A DNA stretch of 64,000 bases from Gossypium raimondii (GCF_025698545.1 NC_068569.1:5022001-5086000), one strand, 5' to 3'; counted from the stretch's first letter, positions 11,990-24,750 are shown. Notes: generated by a model from the letters alone, not told the origin. Program-made: numbers and translations.

Positions 11990-14949
11990 TCAATTGAGCT
12001 TACGCCGGCATCTGCGAATGCCAGGGCCTTTGTTAGCATCATCTGGTTCAGGCGAGTCGTCTACAATGGATTCTTGAAAAATCAACCCTCGGTTCCTAGA
12101 TAATATTCGGATTGGGGTTGTGGTTGATGCTCCTGAACTGTTTGCCGCTGGTTCCGCCTGGGACAAAGTCGGGTGTGAATCTTCCCTGTGAGGCATCAAC
12201 TCCTCTCCAACTGGAACCGCATTCATCATTACCTAAAATCCCATTCATTCAAAAATGTAAATTAGAAGGTAAAACAAATTAGCCTAAAACTGTGCCGGCA
12301 AAATATTTTTTTTGTAAAAACAAGCAACTGATGTATAGAGTTTAGTCAACCAAATACTTCACTATTTAATTATAAAGAATATCAATACCCATACACTATT
12401 TCTCCATTACCTTCCCTATGTGGCATTAGCTCCTCACCAACAGGTACCACATTCATCAATAACTGAAAGCCAGTTCATTCAAAACCAGAACTAAAAGGAA
12501 AGAAATTAACCTCTAAACACTATACAAGAAAATAATAATTTACTCTAGCCAATTAAAATAGTTCGTTACACTGATAAAGCAAAAGCACTGAACAAAATAC
12601 TCAATAGTTCTTGCAATATTGGGATTATATATGATGATAGCACATTCCATACCTTCCAGTCCTTAAAGTCGAATCTGAACACAAAATGGCTGTAAGCAGC
12701 CTCACCACTTGCTATGGACGAGGCAGCAGGGGCATTTTTAGGTGCTGAAAGAAAACAGTAAATGAGACAATTGCATTATCAAGGTATAATGCTAAGTGAA
12801 TTGTCTGTCGATTGTCTTGATATATACTTACAGACAATATGAGAACCAGATCCATTCACCACTATTTCGGCTCTTCCATCTTTAACTAAGAATGAAAGAG
12901 CAAATAAATTCTCGACAGTCTGTGCAAATGAACTTCTATTCAAGATCAAACTTTCAAGTTTCACTTGTCTCTTTCTCCTTAAAATTTCAAACATCACTGC
13001 CATATTCCTGTCAGTATCAGTTTTCTCTTCAGCACCAGTTTCATCAACCTGTTGAGCACAACAATAACTCTTTGTCAACAATGGTTGTTAAAAGAGTAGA
13101 CAGACACAATACAAATTATGATTGCTAAGCTTATGGTACCAAACAGTATACATTCAACCACACAACACTAAACACTGCACATCAGGATACACATTTTATT
13201 TACTTCCACAACATCTCTAACCATCAATTAATAGAAACCAAACAAGAAAGGGAAGTTTGAATATTCCCAAAAGATAGTGTGTGAATAACTCAAAAACACA
13301 CCAACTCCAATTCAGCAAGATTTTAACGGAAGTTTATACTGAATTAATTTATTGTAGTTAAATGAAGAAAACAAATCAAACCAAACTCTCTGTAAGCCAC
13401 AACAAATTGAATACAGTTCTGTTTCATTATTCAGTTGTTAGACTTAAAAATAGTTAAGAGTTCTATAATATAATTCACCTAGTTACACAAAGAACAAATA
13501 CTAGTTTTATTTCATAAATAAAAATAAAATTTTAGATTAACAAAAGTCAAGTTGGTTAGGTTAGGCATGGCATGAACATATTTCAGTTTTTAATAACAAG
13601 AACTTTAAAGTGAACTGAATAGTTTTATCATAACTTGAAAAAAAAAAAACTAAGGCATCAAAAAACAAAATGAAACAAGCACAATGATTTTATTGAGGTT
13701 CTTCAACTATATTTCACAACCCTAAATGATGCTTAAAAACTAAAGACCAGAGAACACACTTCACCTCATCAGGCCGACTAGTATCAGTTGGTCTGACAGC
13801 ACGCTTTCTAGTAACCATAGGCTTCCGTTGCTTTAACTCATTACTCATTGGTCCAAGCCTAAAGATCAGCACAAAGCAAAACAATTCAGCAAGAATCCAA
13901 CAATCCTTAACACCCAATCCATTAAAGACCAAAAAGAAAACTCAAAACAGTATCTATAAAAGAACTAACATAGTGCAAATTCCTTTGCAGGTTCTAAAGA
14001 ATGGCGAAACAGCCACCCCAATTTCTTTCCAATCAATCGATATCTGCTCATTTTCTTGTGTTTCAAGGCTCCTGGTGGATTTCCCAAACTCCCTAATTAA
14101 ACAATTGACGAAGTCTGCTAGGCTGATTCCTTCACAAGAGACGGACTTAACAGAAGTTGCCAATGTATTGGCTAAGCCTAACAATGCCTCCGCATCGGCT
14201 ACTTGTTCACGTGGCTTCGAAACTACAAGCACGAAAAAGAGAAGCACCAAAATTAATTACAATAATAAATATATTTTTGCAGATTAAATTCTTTCAACTT
14301 TTCCACATAAAAAAGAAATGAACAAAGGCTACTAAGTTAATTAAACTAAAATCTAGAAAATCTCAAACAAATTCAACGAATTAACGCTTAACGGACTTCC
14401 TTTAAGAAGTTAAAAGAAATGTGATAATTTATGAAAATGTTGAAAATTTAAAAAGCTATTCAAGAACAACAAAATGAGACGTAACAAGTAAATGAAAACA
14501 AATTCTCTAAAACTTAAAGGAAAAGCAAAGGGAAACCTTGTTGATGTAAGTTGTCGACTTCATTAATGATTATGTTAAATTTATTAGAATCCACGTTCGA
14601 TATTTCATCCCTTGCATCTGCACCGCCAAAAATTCAAGTTAGAAAAAGCAATAATTTAGCTCAAATCTGGAAAGAAAATTAAAACAAAAAAAAACTAGTG
14701 AAATGAGATTAATATCCTTTCAGGAAAAGAAGAAGAAGAAAAATAATAATAACCGCTTATTTTGGTAATCACGGCAAGGTATTTGGAGCGAAGAACCCTC
14801 CTATCTGCCGCATCCTCTTCTCGATTCGGTTGATTCGACTCAACATCCGCCGACTCATCTCGGGCCACTCCCGCCACCTTGGTTCGAACCGGTTCAGCAG
14901 ATGCATCACCCTTATCTGTTTGTTTTTCTTTCTTCACATTTCTCCTCAT
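11990..14949 (-). CDS. NSE4: NSE4, kleisin subunit of the SMC5/6 complex
   Basis: Nuclear kleisin that links the SMC5 and SMC6 heads and supports DNA repair and genome stability. Minus exons are 14949-14754, 14617-14537, 14222-13970, 13858-13765, 13048-12832, 12744-12653 and 12232-11990, giving 391 aa; every junction is GT-AG and in phase. The N-terminus is charged and basic. The middle holds [28 protein letters not shown] and [15 protein letters not shown], typical of the Nse4 N-terminal helical part. The C-terminal Nse4 domain reads [19 protein letters not shown], then [20 protein letters not shown] and [12 protein letters not shown], followed by [13 protein letters not shown] second copy of the last motif lies in the preceding intron (12411-12462). 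If that copy replaced its twin the protein length would stay the same. A possible E2F site lies upstream. Confidence 0.93.
12411..12462 (-). other. Duplicate (alternative or relic) NSE4 exon
   Basis: Within the intron between the exons ending at 12653 and starting at 12232 is a 52-nt segment bounded by CTTTCAG before and GTAATGG after. It encodes [17 protein letters not shown] plus one base. The start of the last exon encodes [17 protein letters not shown], identical at 14 of 17 residues. Simple inclusion of the 52 nt would shift the frame. Splicing it to an AG at 12182-12181 inside the last exon (GGGAAG|ATTC) would restore the frame exactly, making the two copies mutually exclusive. It could instead be a dead relic of an exon duplication. 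Confidence 0.7.
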
Positions 14950-15157
14950 AATTTCAAAGAATTTGAGTCTAAAAAGAATAAAAAAACTAACGAACAGACC
15001 AAAACCCTAGACAAAGAAATTAGCAACGGAAGAAGATTTTGTAAATCAACAGTAAAAAAAAAGAGAGAGAGAGATGGAGAAGAAAAAAAGAACAGAAAAT
15101 GATTACAGTTTAAAACATTTTAATTTCTCCCTCCCATTCTTTCTTTTCGATACACAC

Positions 15158-15165
15158 TTTCCCGC
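15158..15165 (+). promoter_or_regulatory. E2F-like site upstream of NSE4
   Basis: TTTCCCGC matches the E2F consensus TTTSSCGC and lies about 210 bp upstream of the NSE4 start codon. E2F sites are common in promoters of S-phase and DNA-repair genes, so the match suits a cohesin-like SMC complex subunit. An 8-mer can occur by chance; there is one copy only. Confidence 0.45.
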
Positions 15166-16263
15166 TACTAATTTTTCAGTACTCTCTTATATATAGATAT
15201 ATCAACATAGCTTCGGCTTTGGGTACCAATTTTGTGGACCAAGGTTTTTAAAGTGGTCTCATCTTGCCCCGGTCATAGTTAATGTAAAATAAAAAATATC
15301 TATAAATTATCATTCTTTACATTTTTTAAGTTACTCAAAATTTTCAATCACCTGTATTTTCTTTTTACAGTAGAGGTATTACAAAATTGAATGTCAGAAT
15401 GTCATTACCGGGATTTAAATGTTAATTTTAAAATGTTTTTTTTTAGGTTTTAGGAGTTATTTTTAATTTTCAATAACTTTTTAATTATTTTTAATTTCAT
15501 ATGTTAATTTTAATTAGAAGTTATTTTAAAAATTATTATGGTAGATCATAATCTGGATACTTATCAAAGTATTATCAACTCTATTTCATACAGTGTGAGA
15601 CTATCTATTACAGTAATAATCAATAAACAATAAGCATGATGAGGATAAGTGTCGAGCACTACCAACTCTATTTGGTACAATGTGAGACAACTCATTATAC
15701 CAACAACTAATAAGAAACAAGCTTAGGACCAAATATATCATCAGTGATATTATTTCTATGTTATCTTTTATATTTTTTTATCTAATTCGCTAAATTAATA
15801 CATTTTATCTTCATGACTATGAATTTTTGACTAACTTTGGAGAGAGGTTTCACTATTAACTTATTTTGTTCCATTTACAAATATTGTTATCTTTCAAGCT
15901 CTTTGTTAACTTAGGATGAGTTTGGATGGATGGTACGTTTACTTATAATTAGTGTAAAAATAATGATGGTAATGAGATTTGATACTGTAGTGAAATAAAA
16001 AGTAAATTAAGCGCACTACACCGCACTCCGTGTCGCCCATCCAAATCCACCATTAGATTCACATTGATAAAAAATATTAGTTGAGATAAAAAAATACATT
16101 AACATGTTGAAACATTATTCATGTTCTTAAGATAACTTTCACTCCAAATTCATTACACATTAGTGTTTGGTTAGTTTGTCAATTGAATATTTTTTCGGCT
16201 AGAGGTAAAAGTGATCTAATTCCATTTCACAATATTAATTTGTGCTAAGTTCAATTTCATAGT

Positions 16264-16893
16264 TAGAGTTGTTTATGGGTTGGGTCGTTCGAAAAATAAA
16301 AGGATTTGAGAAAAATATAGGTCTAGAAAATAAGTTTAGGCAAAAAAAAACAAAGTTCGTTTAGAAAATAGGTTGGGTCTCGAGTAAGTTTTTTGGCCTA
16401 GGCCCGATTTGGCTCAAATATTTAATAAAAAACTCTAGTTGTTTTTCCACTTATGTTTTTCTACTTTTTGCTATTGTTTTGTTAACATTCAACTATTATG
16501 TTATTACTATTTAATTTTTAATATTTGGATATTATATCACTTATTTTATTGTTAAATTTACTACTATTTTAGAGACATTTGCTTGTTTAGTTGCACTTAT
16601 TTTAATGTTATTTAAGTATAAAAAATTTTAAAAAAAAATTATTTTCAATTTGTTGGGAAATATTTATTTTAATATTTTGAGTGAACTTAGTGTATTATAT
16701 TTTTAAAATTGTTTATATAAAAAATAAAAATTACAAAAAATTAATACGGGCCGAGCCTAGATTTTAACATTTTTATTTGGGTCGAGTTTGAACAAAAATT
16801 TAGGCCTATTTTTCTTGTTGGGACGAGTCTAAAATCGAGCTTAAATTTTTATTAGACCTAACTTAAATTTAGCCTGACCCATAGACAACTCTA
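16264..16893. repeat. MITE-like element with TA-flanked inverted ends
   Basis: The left end reads TA-GAGTTGTTTATGGGT. The right end, reversed, reads TA-GAGTTGTCTATGGGT. This gives inverted termini of about 15 bp bordered by TA on both sides, as in Tc1/mariner-type MITEs. The inside is AT-rich with GGGTCGGG-, GGCCTA- and GGGCCGAGCC-like blocks and no coding capacity. A diverged relative lies at 24953-25510. Confidence 0.5.
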
Positions 16894-17574
16894 TTAACAA
16901 ATTTAGGCTTAATTTTTATTATTTTTATTTTTTTAACTTTATAGTCCCATCTAATTTTAACTTCACTACAATCAATCTCCCCTGTCATTTTTCAGGTAGT
17001 AAACATGAAAATTATATTAAAAAGTCAAAATTTATTATTAGTCATCGTATTATGCTTATGTTGTTTATTTAATTATTTTAGTTATCATATTTTAAAATTT
17101 AAAATTTCACGACTAAGTAATAAATTATTAAAATTATTATTATGTTTTTTTGTTATAAAAACCACCTCATTATTATTAGAAAGATAAAATATTGGAAATA
17201 ACCAAAACAATTTCCACCTCAACAGTTTCCAATCAAAGCAATTAAAATTTGATATTGTAATGAACTTAAATTTAATAAAATAATTAATAATATTAATAAT
17301 TAGATATGAATTTTAAAATATAAAAAATACAGAAATTCAATTATTAAAAATAAAAATATAAAAACCAAATTCCAATATTTCAAACAACATGTTTTAACCA
17401 AGAATTAAATTCCCAACTTTTCTCATCAAACTTCCAACATCCCGTGGGCCGTTTTTTCCTTTACCTTCTTTCAAAAGTTAAAAACACGAACACGCATTTA
17501 CATAATATCTTTTCGTCTCATTTTCTTCCCCGATTCAATTCACCATCAATCTTTCCCTTGAGCTCTCTCCAAGA

Positions 17575-19535
17575 ATGTCAAACTACACAGTGGAACGCAT
17601 CAAAGTTGCAACTCCTGATAAAGTGGAGCTGATGACAAAAGTTTTTAAACCAAATGAAGAGATCAAAGACAACTTAGTGGTAGTCCTTGTCCATCCCTAC
17701 TCGATCCTGGGTGGGCGTCAGGCTCTTTTGAAGGGGATTGCTTCTGGGTTAGCTCAAAATGGTCACAGGGCTGTTACTTTTGATATGAGGGGAGTTGGAG
17801 AGTCCATTGGAAGAGCTTCTCTTACAGGTTTTGCTGAAGTCAAGGATGTTATTGCTGTCTGCAATTGGGTTTCTGAACATCTTGATTCTCACAGAATCCT
17901 GTTGGTGGGTTCTTCTGCAGGTATATTATAATTATTCTCTCTCTCTCTCTCTCTCTCTCTCTTTTCTTTTCTGCAAATCTCTTTGATTTGGGCATGAAAA
18001 ATTATTGTTAGGTTTTGGGTAGTGTTTAGAATCCTTTGTTTAAAATTCAGATCTCATTCATGATTTACTTCGAAAAGGAAGAAGGTTAAAATAAAATGCA
18101 ACTTCTTTCTAGCATTGAAAGGGATGTGGATTGGTAAAGTTCTGTTTCTGTGATTACAAGAGGGTTACCCCTTTGATTTTAGGTTTATAAATGATTTCAG
18201 TGTTATTTGTTGGCAAAATCTTTCATTCAGGGTCACTTCTGAGCTTTTTTAGGATAATAATGTTTTCAGACTTTATGATCAGTATCTAAAAAAATCTCTG
18301 GATATGTAGATCAGTACTCTAAATGCTGGAGGTTGTTTTAGGAATTAGATTGTTGTTTCTTTTTAGATAAAGCTCAAAATCACATATGAACTTTGATACA
18401 ATATGATCTATAAATTTTGATTTGGTCTATTCAAAAGATTATGAAAATTGTTTAGTTATGCAAAGATTATGAAAATTGTTTATTTTCATGTATGAAATTA
18501 CATAAAATAAAAATTTTGTATAAAATTATATATTAAATCAAAATTCATAATTTTGAGATTTATCTCTTTTTCACTTGGTTTTTGGAGAAACGTGAATTTC
18601 ATTAATACTATTAAATCAAAATTTTGTATAAAATTACTCGTTTATTATATAAGTTGGACTGAATTTTTCCCTCAAGTGATAGATATGGTATTGGATGTGT
18701 AGTTTCTCTTCACTAATACTAGGTTTGGTATGAGTATTGTTTTTTCCATATGTTTTAGTACATAAGTTGGCAATAAACTAATTATTAGTAATTTTTGCCA
18801 CTAACATGACTTGTCTGTGGCAAACAGGAGGAAAATTTTTGCTTATATTTTTACTAGAGTTTTTTTTTATCTTTTAATTTCAAGTTTAAATTTATACTTA
18901 TTATTCTTTATTTTATGTCTAACTATTTTAACATATGTATTAAATAAGCTTTGTCTTCGTATTATTATATTAGTAACCAAACATGCCACAAATATAGTTT
19001 ATTGACGTGTTGTGGGTTTTATGCAATATTTGTACTTATTGTGTGATTGGATACTGTAAAGAATTGGTATAGTTATTAACCGGAGACAATCCTATTAATG
19101 ATGTGAGCGGAAGAGTTTTAGATGATAAATTGAGTTTTGTTTCTGAGAAAAGGCAACTTGTGTGCACTATTTGTATTCATCATTATTTATTATTTGCATT
19201 GTGTGTTTTTAGGGGCGCCAATTGCAGGGTCTGCAGTTGATCAAATCGAGCAAGTTGTGGGGTACGTAAGTCTGGGGTACCCTTTTGGCATGATGGCCTC
19301 CATCCTTTTTGGAAGACACCACAAAGCCATCCTCCAATCCTCAAAACCCAAACTCTTCGTCATGGGAACTCGGGATGGATTTACCAGTGTCAAGCAGCTC
19401 AACAACAAGCTTAGTTCCGCAGCCGGGCGCAATGAAATACATTTAATGGAAGGAGTTAGCCACTTTGAAATGGAAGGCCCTGCTTATGATGCTGAGATGG
19501 TGAAGCTTATCCTTAAGTTCATTTCTTCATTGTAA
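17575..19535 (+). CDS. Alpha/beta-hydrolase superfamily protein
   Basis: Small serine hydrolase of 222 aa; the substrate is unknown. Exons are 17575-17920 and 19213-19535; the Gly codon is split G|GG across the junction. The intron is placed directly after the nucleophile elbow GSSAG. Visible features: oxyanion-region HPYSILGG near residue 40; GHRAVTFDMRGVGES; nucleophile Ser about 114 in G-S-S-A-G; Asp about 170 in MGTRDG; His about 199 in GVSHFEME. The triad is therefore complete. No signal peptide or membrane segment is seen, so it is probably cytosolic. The family includes peptidase S33-like and esterase-like members. In Arabidopsis a homologous hydrolase, as I remember it, sits next to an EMSY-LIKE gene, as here. 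Confidence 0.9.
17937..17962 (+). repeat. (CT)n microsatellite
   Basis: An uninterrupted CT dinucleotide run lies just inside intron 1 of the hydrolase gene, 17 bases after the donor site. It is likely to be length-variable. Confidence 0.9.
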
Positions 19536-20008
19536 GACATGTAGCCACTTCTTTAAAAAGATTAGTGCTTGATGAATTGCTATTAAATTTGCTTCCTTAA
19601 GCTCTGTTATTGTTTGTAGAAAAAGATGCCAAATTTATGTGATAATATATAATATTATTTTGTGCAATTTGCAGGAAATTAGACCTTTGGTTTCCATCCT
19701 GTCTGATCAAAGTGAAAAAAAGAACATTGAGTTCCACTGAACTTGGCTGCAAACAAAATGAATATAATAAACTTTTTACATAGTCAGCAGTGCACTCAGG
19801 GATATCACCAGTAATATATTTTAAAACTTTATACAAAGCATTTACCTACACTACGTTTAGATTAAAGTTACAATAGCCTGCTAAGATTAGGAACCAAAGA
19901 AATGGCCACTACAAAAAGTACTTCATTCAGTCACTGCTAAGGCCACGGCTACAGCTATTTATACTGGATATACTAAGCTGGTTATTCGCTACCCAAAACC
20001 TACGCTCG
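19536..20008. other. 3' flank shared by hydrolase and EMSY-LIKE
   Basis: Convergent 3' region. It should contain the hydrolase 3' UTR and the far part of the EMSY-LIKE 3' UTR. No independent gene is seen. Confidence 0.5.
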
Positions 20009-20101
20009 TCATTTGATTGCGCCATCAGATCCTTCAATTATTCTACCCTCACCCATCTCATCATTGTACTGCCGTTTTCTCCATGCTCTTTCTTGATCCA
20101 T
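20009..20101 (-). pseudogene. Out-of-frame C-terminal tail of EMSY-LIKE
   Basis: Right after the stop of the spliced EMSY-LIKE last exon, the next frame reads 30 coding-like codons from ATG at 20101 to TGA at 20009. It includes RAWRKRQYNDEMGEG and EGSDG. The preceding in-frame sequence ends HPFSQGQ-stop, with only two bases (TA) between that Gln codon and the ATG. One base fewer than a full codon is therefore present, as expected from a single-base deletion that cut off an older tail. That this is an ancestral tail is inferred from its coding-like composition and position. Confidence 0.6.
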
Positions 20102-23100
20102 TACTGTCCTTGTGAGAACGGATGCTCTCCATCTGCTTTGAAGCCAATCAAATAAATATATAAATATAAATAATGGCAGCCTCTTAACTGCTTTCAGCCA
20201 TATAACTTATTATTTTAGATAAATATCTCCCTCGGAATTGGTGGCATTTCCATATGTAATATAATATTGCAAGTATGTATTCATCTTGCTGCTGTTGATG
20301 TTGCATGTGGAGCAGTTACTTGACAAGTTAAATAATGTGGCAGCAGGCTTAAGACAGAAGCTATGCCATACAAGTTAATTTGAACCCTTCCTTTCATTCT
20401 TATGCAAACTGGAATGGCCAGGACAACTGGACAACATTACTCAAATGAAAACTTGTACAACCTTGTGACAGGTAAACAGAACATCCAAAAGCTACAAATA
20501 AATTGTACAACAAAAGATGGAGCATCCATATTTTAACTAATCTACGACATAATTATATGTAATTAGTTATTACCACTTTCACCGTCAGATGCACCTTCAA
20601 GTCTCGCAATTGCATCAACTAGGGCTTGTTCATGCTCCTGTAATGACAAAGATCCATGGTGATTGCTGCTGCAATAGCTAATATGGAACAATGCAACGTC
20701 ATTAGAAGACAATACTTACTGTCAGCACTTTCTTTGCTTTCTCAATTTCTATGGAATCAGGGTGGCTTGCACCAAAAACTTTTTCCACCTGTTCAACATT
20801 TCCACAATTAGGAAGTACACACCACATCTGACAGTTGCAGTTTATTAGATGATCTTCCAGTAGCAATTATACCTCCTTAATTAGAGTATCTGTATGAAGT
20901 ATCTCAATATCCGCCAAAACCTTTTTTCCAACACCATTTTGCATCAAAGGAAAATCTTTTTTAGCCTGACCCTTTAAACTCCCCCTACCTCTTCCAGCTC
21001 CAGCCACCCCGCCACCGCAAGCCATGGACTTCTTAATCCCACGGCCTGGACCAGGGCGGCCACCTCTACGGGATATTCCAGGATCATCACCTTCCCATCT
21101 AATATCTTCAGAAGATATCTATCATTATATTTATAAGAAATCAGTGTGTGGCATGAAAGCATAAGTAACAAAAAGAGCAGCATTGTTATAAATGACAAAA
21201 TTACCAGTTCACTATGCTTGAGCAAAGTTATGTATGGCGATCAGAAGCACAATAGTTACAAATGTGGACTCTTATAATTGATGAATAACCCTAACAAGTT
21301 TGAGAGAATGGAAGTAGTGGGAGAAAGTTGTCAAGATATACAGACATGAACATTGAATTTAGTTAATATATTGATCAACAATGAGAAAATATATTACTCT
21401 ATCACACTGCCCTTGTCATTTTAGACATATCAGAATAAAAAGGGAACCTCCTAAATCTCATAATTTCCAGACATATACTGCTTGAAAATTCATGAAAATC
21501 ATATTTATCATTGGCAATATACTGTAACCTTATGAGATGTAAACCCTATCTAGAGAAGAATATGGTTCAAGATACAGGGATAGACCATGCACATAATTTC
21601 TGCAGTGTATGATGAATGACATAAAAGTTCCTGAGGCACATATGCTACAAGCTTAAAAGTTGATTTTGATAAAAAATGGTATACAACATACTAATGGAAG
21701 GTAAATCAGGCTGTACAAAGTAACAATTATACCTCTTTGAGATTGACCCATTCCCAGGTTTCATCCGCAGTATTTATATCATAAACCAAAGCATGCCGCC
21801 CCTACCAACATAGAAACAAAGGATTACAGCTCCATTAGTTAACAGCTTATTGTATAATCAACTAAGAAACATACCTCAACTGAGTTATAGTCTGTTATAA
21901 CGGCCTCATAGAAATGGTTGTCTTCAGGCCACCTTGTCCAAACTTTCCTTCCAATTAATGGATCATATGGTGCAGCTTCAGCAGGTACATTTGCGGCAAA
22001 TGCTCCTGTTGAGGTACGATTAGGAGCCTGGGGCTTTCCAGGAAGGCCTCTGGAAGGATGCTGCATCAACTTCGTTGGGGGTGCAGCAAAACAACATACA
22101 TAAATAAAAGATGAAAAGAACATGCATATCCCATTCATTGTATCTTCTAAGTATCTTAAAATGAATTAACTCACAGATTTTGACTTCTTGCTCTTTGCTC
22201 CTGGCATAGGACCTCGTCTTGAGGCTGATGAAGATGGTTGCATAGATGGATGCAATGCAGGAGATGGTGCACCCATGGATAATGAAGCTACTGAATGTGA
22301 TGTTTTCATCTTCTTGCGTGATCCTGATACTGAAGGACTAGGTACAGGGTCAAGCATAGGCTGACTTGTACTAAGCATTCCAGGCTGGAGGCCACTTGCC
22401 GTTCTCCATTCCCTAACAGCAATGAAAGATCATAGTTCCCATTAAAAAGGAGAGATGACAAAAGTTATTATATGATAAAAGCTGCTCATAAGAGCATGGC
22501 ACAGTATATCAGACCTTATCCTCCGAATCATGTCATCAGCATTAACCCTCAATAGAAGCTCCCTATGCTCCTCATCTGATACTCTCAACTCCTTTCTTAG
22601 TTCAGTAATTAAACTTTCCTTCTCCTGAGGGGGAAAACACATTTGGTTTAAGTACCTTTATAACCTGCTTTACATAATTTTTATGGGATAATTCATTGAT
22701 AATTTTTTTTGACAAATACCCAAGTTAAAGCATCAGATTGAGCTTTGAAGGCCCGCAAGATCGAACAGTATGCTTCCTGCTCAATGAGATGGATTTGTGT
22801 TTCCATGTCACCATGCATTCTAGGCAAAGGAGCAGAGCCTATAACTGCTGATCTTCCATTCCCGGCAGCAGTACAACCCCCTCTTTGAAACCTGTTCTGA
22901 TGTGAAGGAGGAAGGTCATCATCTGTTCCTGCAAGGGTTCAGAAGCGATAACAAAATCATTTGCAAAACTGATTAAAAAAAAAAAGGCTGATTAGAGGTT
23001 ATACTGTTTCCTACAGTTACCAGCAGTTATATTGTTTCTTCAAGCCACCCATTAAAAACATTACAGAACACTTCCTAGCAATGTACAAGTTTCACGAACC

Positions 23101-23273
23101 CCAAAATTTCACTCAAGATAAAAAAGGAAGCAGGTAACTTTATCATCAATTAACCAAGCTGGAAAAAATGTTCTCTCCCATCTTAAAATCATCAAATTTA
23201 CAGGGACAAAAGGGAACTTGAAACAAAATGTTTAACTCAACTCACCACTGCTATCAGAAAGCCCATAGTCCAT
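20101..23273 (-). CDS. EML3: EMSY-LIKE protein (ENT plus Agenet/Tudor-like domain)
   Basis: Chromatin-associated reader. Arabidopsis EML proteins bind histone tails and contribute to EDM2-linked immunity and seed development. Minus exons: 23273-23246, 22928-22720, 22624-22515, 22412-22175, 22069-21875, 21801-21733, 21118-20873, 20788-20720, 20637-20574 and 20135-20101; phases close and give 420 aa. N-terminus [20 protein letters not shown] is hallmark EML. The ENT domain is at about 51-117 ([35 protein letters not shown]). A Ser/Pro-rich basic linker (KKSKS) follows. The Agenet/Tudor-like region is at about 230-290 ([28 protein letters not shown]). A Gly/Arg-rich part and a C-terminal helix ([19 protein letters not shown]) complete it. 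If the last intron is retained, translation stops at 20563 (412 aa, ending ESGNN). The acceptor at 20135/20132 is a tandem NAGNAG. The EML3 label rests on adjacency to SELO. Confidence 0.93.
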
Positions 23274-24750
23274 GAAGATCCTTCAAAATCAATCTTAAGA
23301 AAAGTCTATGAAAATGCTCTGAACCAACAGAAGCAAGCTGATAAGTTGTTAAGAAAGACAAGGTACAACTACCTGGAAACAATAAATAATACAATGAATT
23401 CATAAACTTCAGCTAAAATGTGAACTTCAATCAACTAAACTAGCTATAACCTTGCTAATCTATTTTTTATTTTGCTACAATAATCTAGATCGATGGATTT
23501 GTCAAAATACACCATAGCTGAACCCAAAAACCTCTAAATATCAAGCACAGTTGGTACCAAATATATATAATAAGCATGGAAATTCAATTGCAACCTATTG
23601 CTGCAAACCAGTACGAAACTACTGACTTAAAAACAACGTTACAGAGTTTTTGGTCTTTGACAAGTTAAATTTTGAGATTTGGGTTCTTGGCTGGAGAAAT
23701 TTGTCTTACTTAGAACTCCTAATTATGCATCAAAATGCCAATTTAGAGGAACCACTTGTCTCTTTCGTTACTTGCTTTTTGCTTATATATAATGTATGCA
23801 CGTTTGGATACAAAGGCAAATAATATTTTGAAAATTTAAAATTTTAATTCTTTTTTAAGAAAGAAAATACGTGATATTTTAACGCTCAAATAAAACATTT
23901 ATGTTAGAATTGTCGTTGTACTTTTTTCATTTGTTGATTTCTAGAACAATTATGATTATGATTTTGCTTTTACTATTTACTTTTACAGTTTACTACAAAA
24001 TAACGTGCTTTGACGAAACAAAAGGCTAATTTCAAAGAGCAATATCATAAATATATTAGAAACATCAATTCAAGCAATTTCGTTAAAAAAACCCTAATTC
24101 CCAAAGGCAAGATCATAAATAAGAAAATAATGCAAAGCTACAAACTATCGATTCTAAATGAAGCTTCACGAGTTTTAAACCAGTCTCGCCGCTTTAAAAT
24201 CAAACTGGAAACATATAGTAAAATCAATTTTAAGTCAAGTTCATCAAAGAAAAACCCTAAATTCACAATATTAAGCTCCTAAAGTTACTCAAATAAAATC
24301 ACGAAATCTAACAAGCTCACCTTGCCCGTCAAACCCCCTCCCATTCTGAGGATCGAAAGCCAATTATTTCAGCGAAATTCTTCAAATTTGAACCAAAAAA
24401 CTCAATTCTGGTCGGCTTTGAGAGCAATAAAACCCAACCAAACTCTTCCACAGTCTTACTCCGAGCAGCTCCAATATGAAAAAGGACGATGCTTTCCAAC
24501 AAAATTTTCGTACTCCAAGCAAAAAGAGAATAGAATATAAGATACAAAAAGGGACAACAGTTGTTTTCCAATATTTCGAATTCAGATTGAAATTTGAGGG
24601 GAGAATTTGAGATTTAGAGGGATTAATGGGAGCAATGGAGATGGGAATAAGAGATAAAATTATGATTAAGCACGTGAATTTTTGTGAGTATATTTGGTTG
24701 GGATCGCGGGAGAGTGTGTTTGAGAGAGCATAGAGAAAGAACACGGACTT
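23274..24750 (-). other. EMSY-LIKE 5' leader with a leader intron
   Basis: Upstream of the ATG the minus strand offers an acceptor at 23320-23319 (GGTTCAG) and a strong donor at 24320 (GGGCAAG|GTGAGC). This implies a 5' UTR intron of about 1 kb and a first non-coding exon reaching from 24321 to perhaps 24600-24750. The open frames in this region are shadows without family features. Confidence 0.55.

Larger units (their letters stand above)
14950..17574. other. Divergent intergenic region NSE4 / hydrolase
   Basis: This is the shared upstream DNA of the minus-strand NSE4 and plus-strand hydrolase genes. The NSE4 side has an E2F-like site at 15158. A MITE-like inverted-repeat element occupies 16264-16893. 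The hydrolase side (17400-17574) is pyrimidine-rich and is probably promoter and leader. No other gene is seen. Confidence 0.5.
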
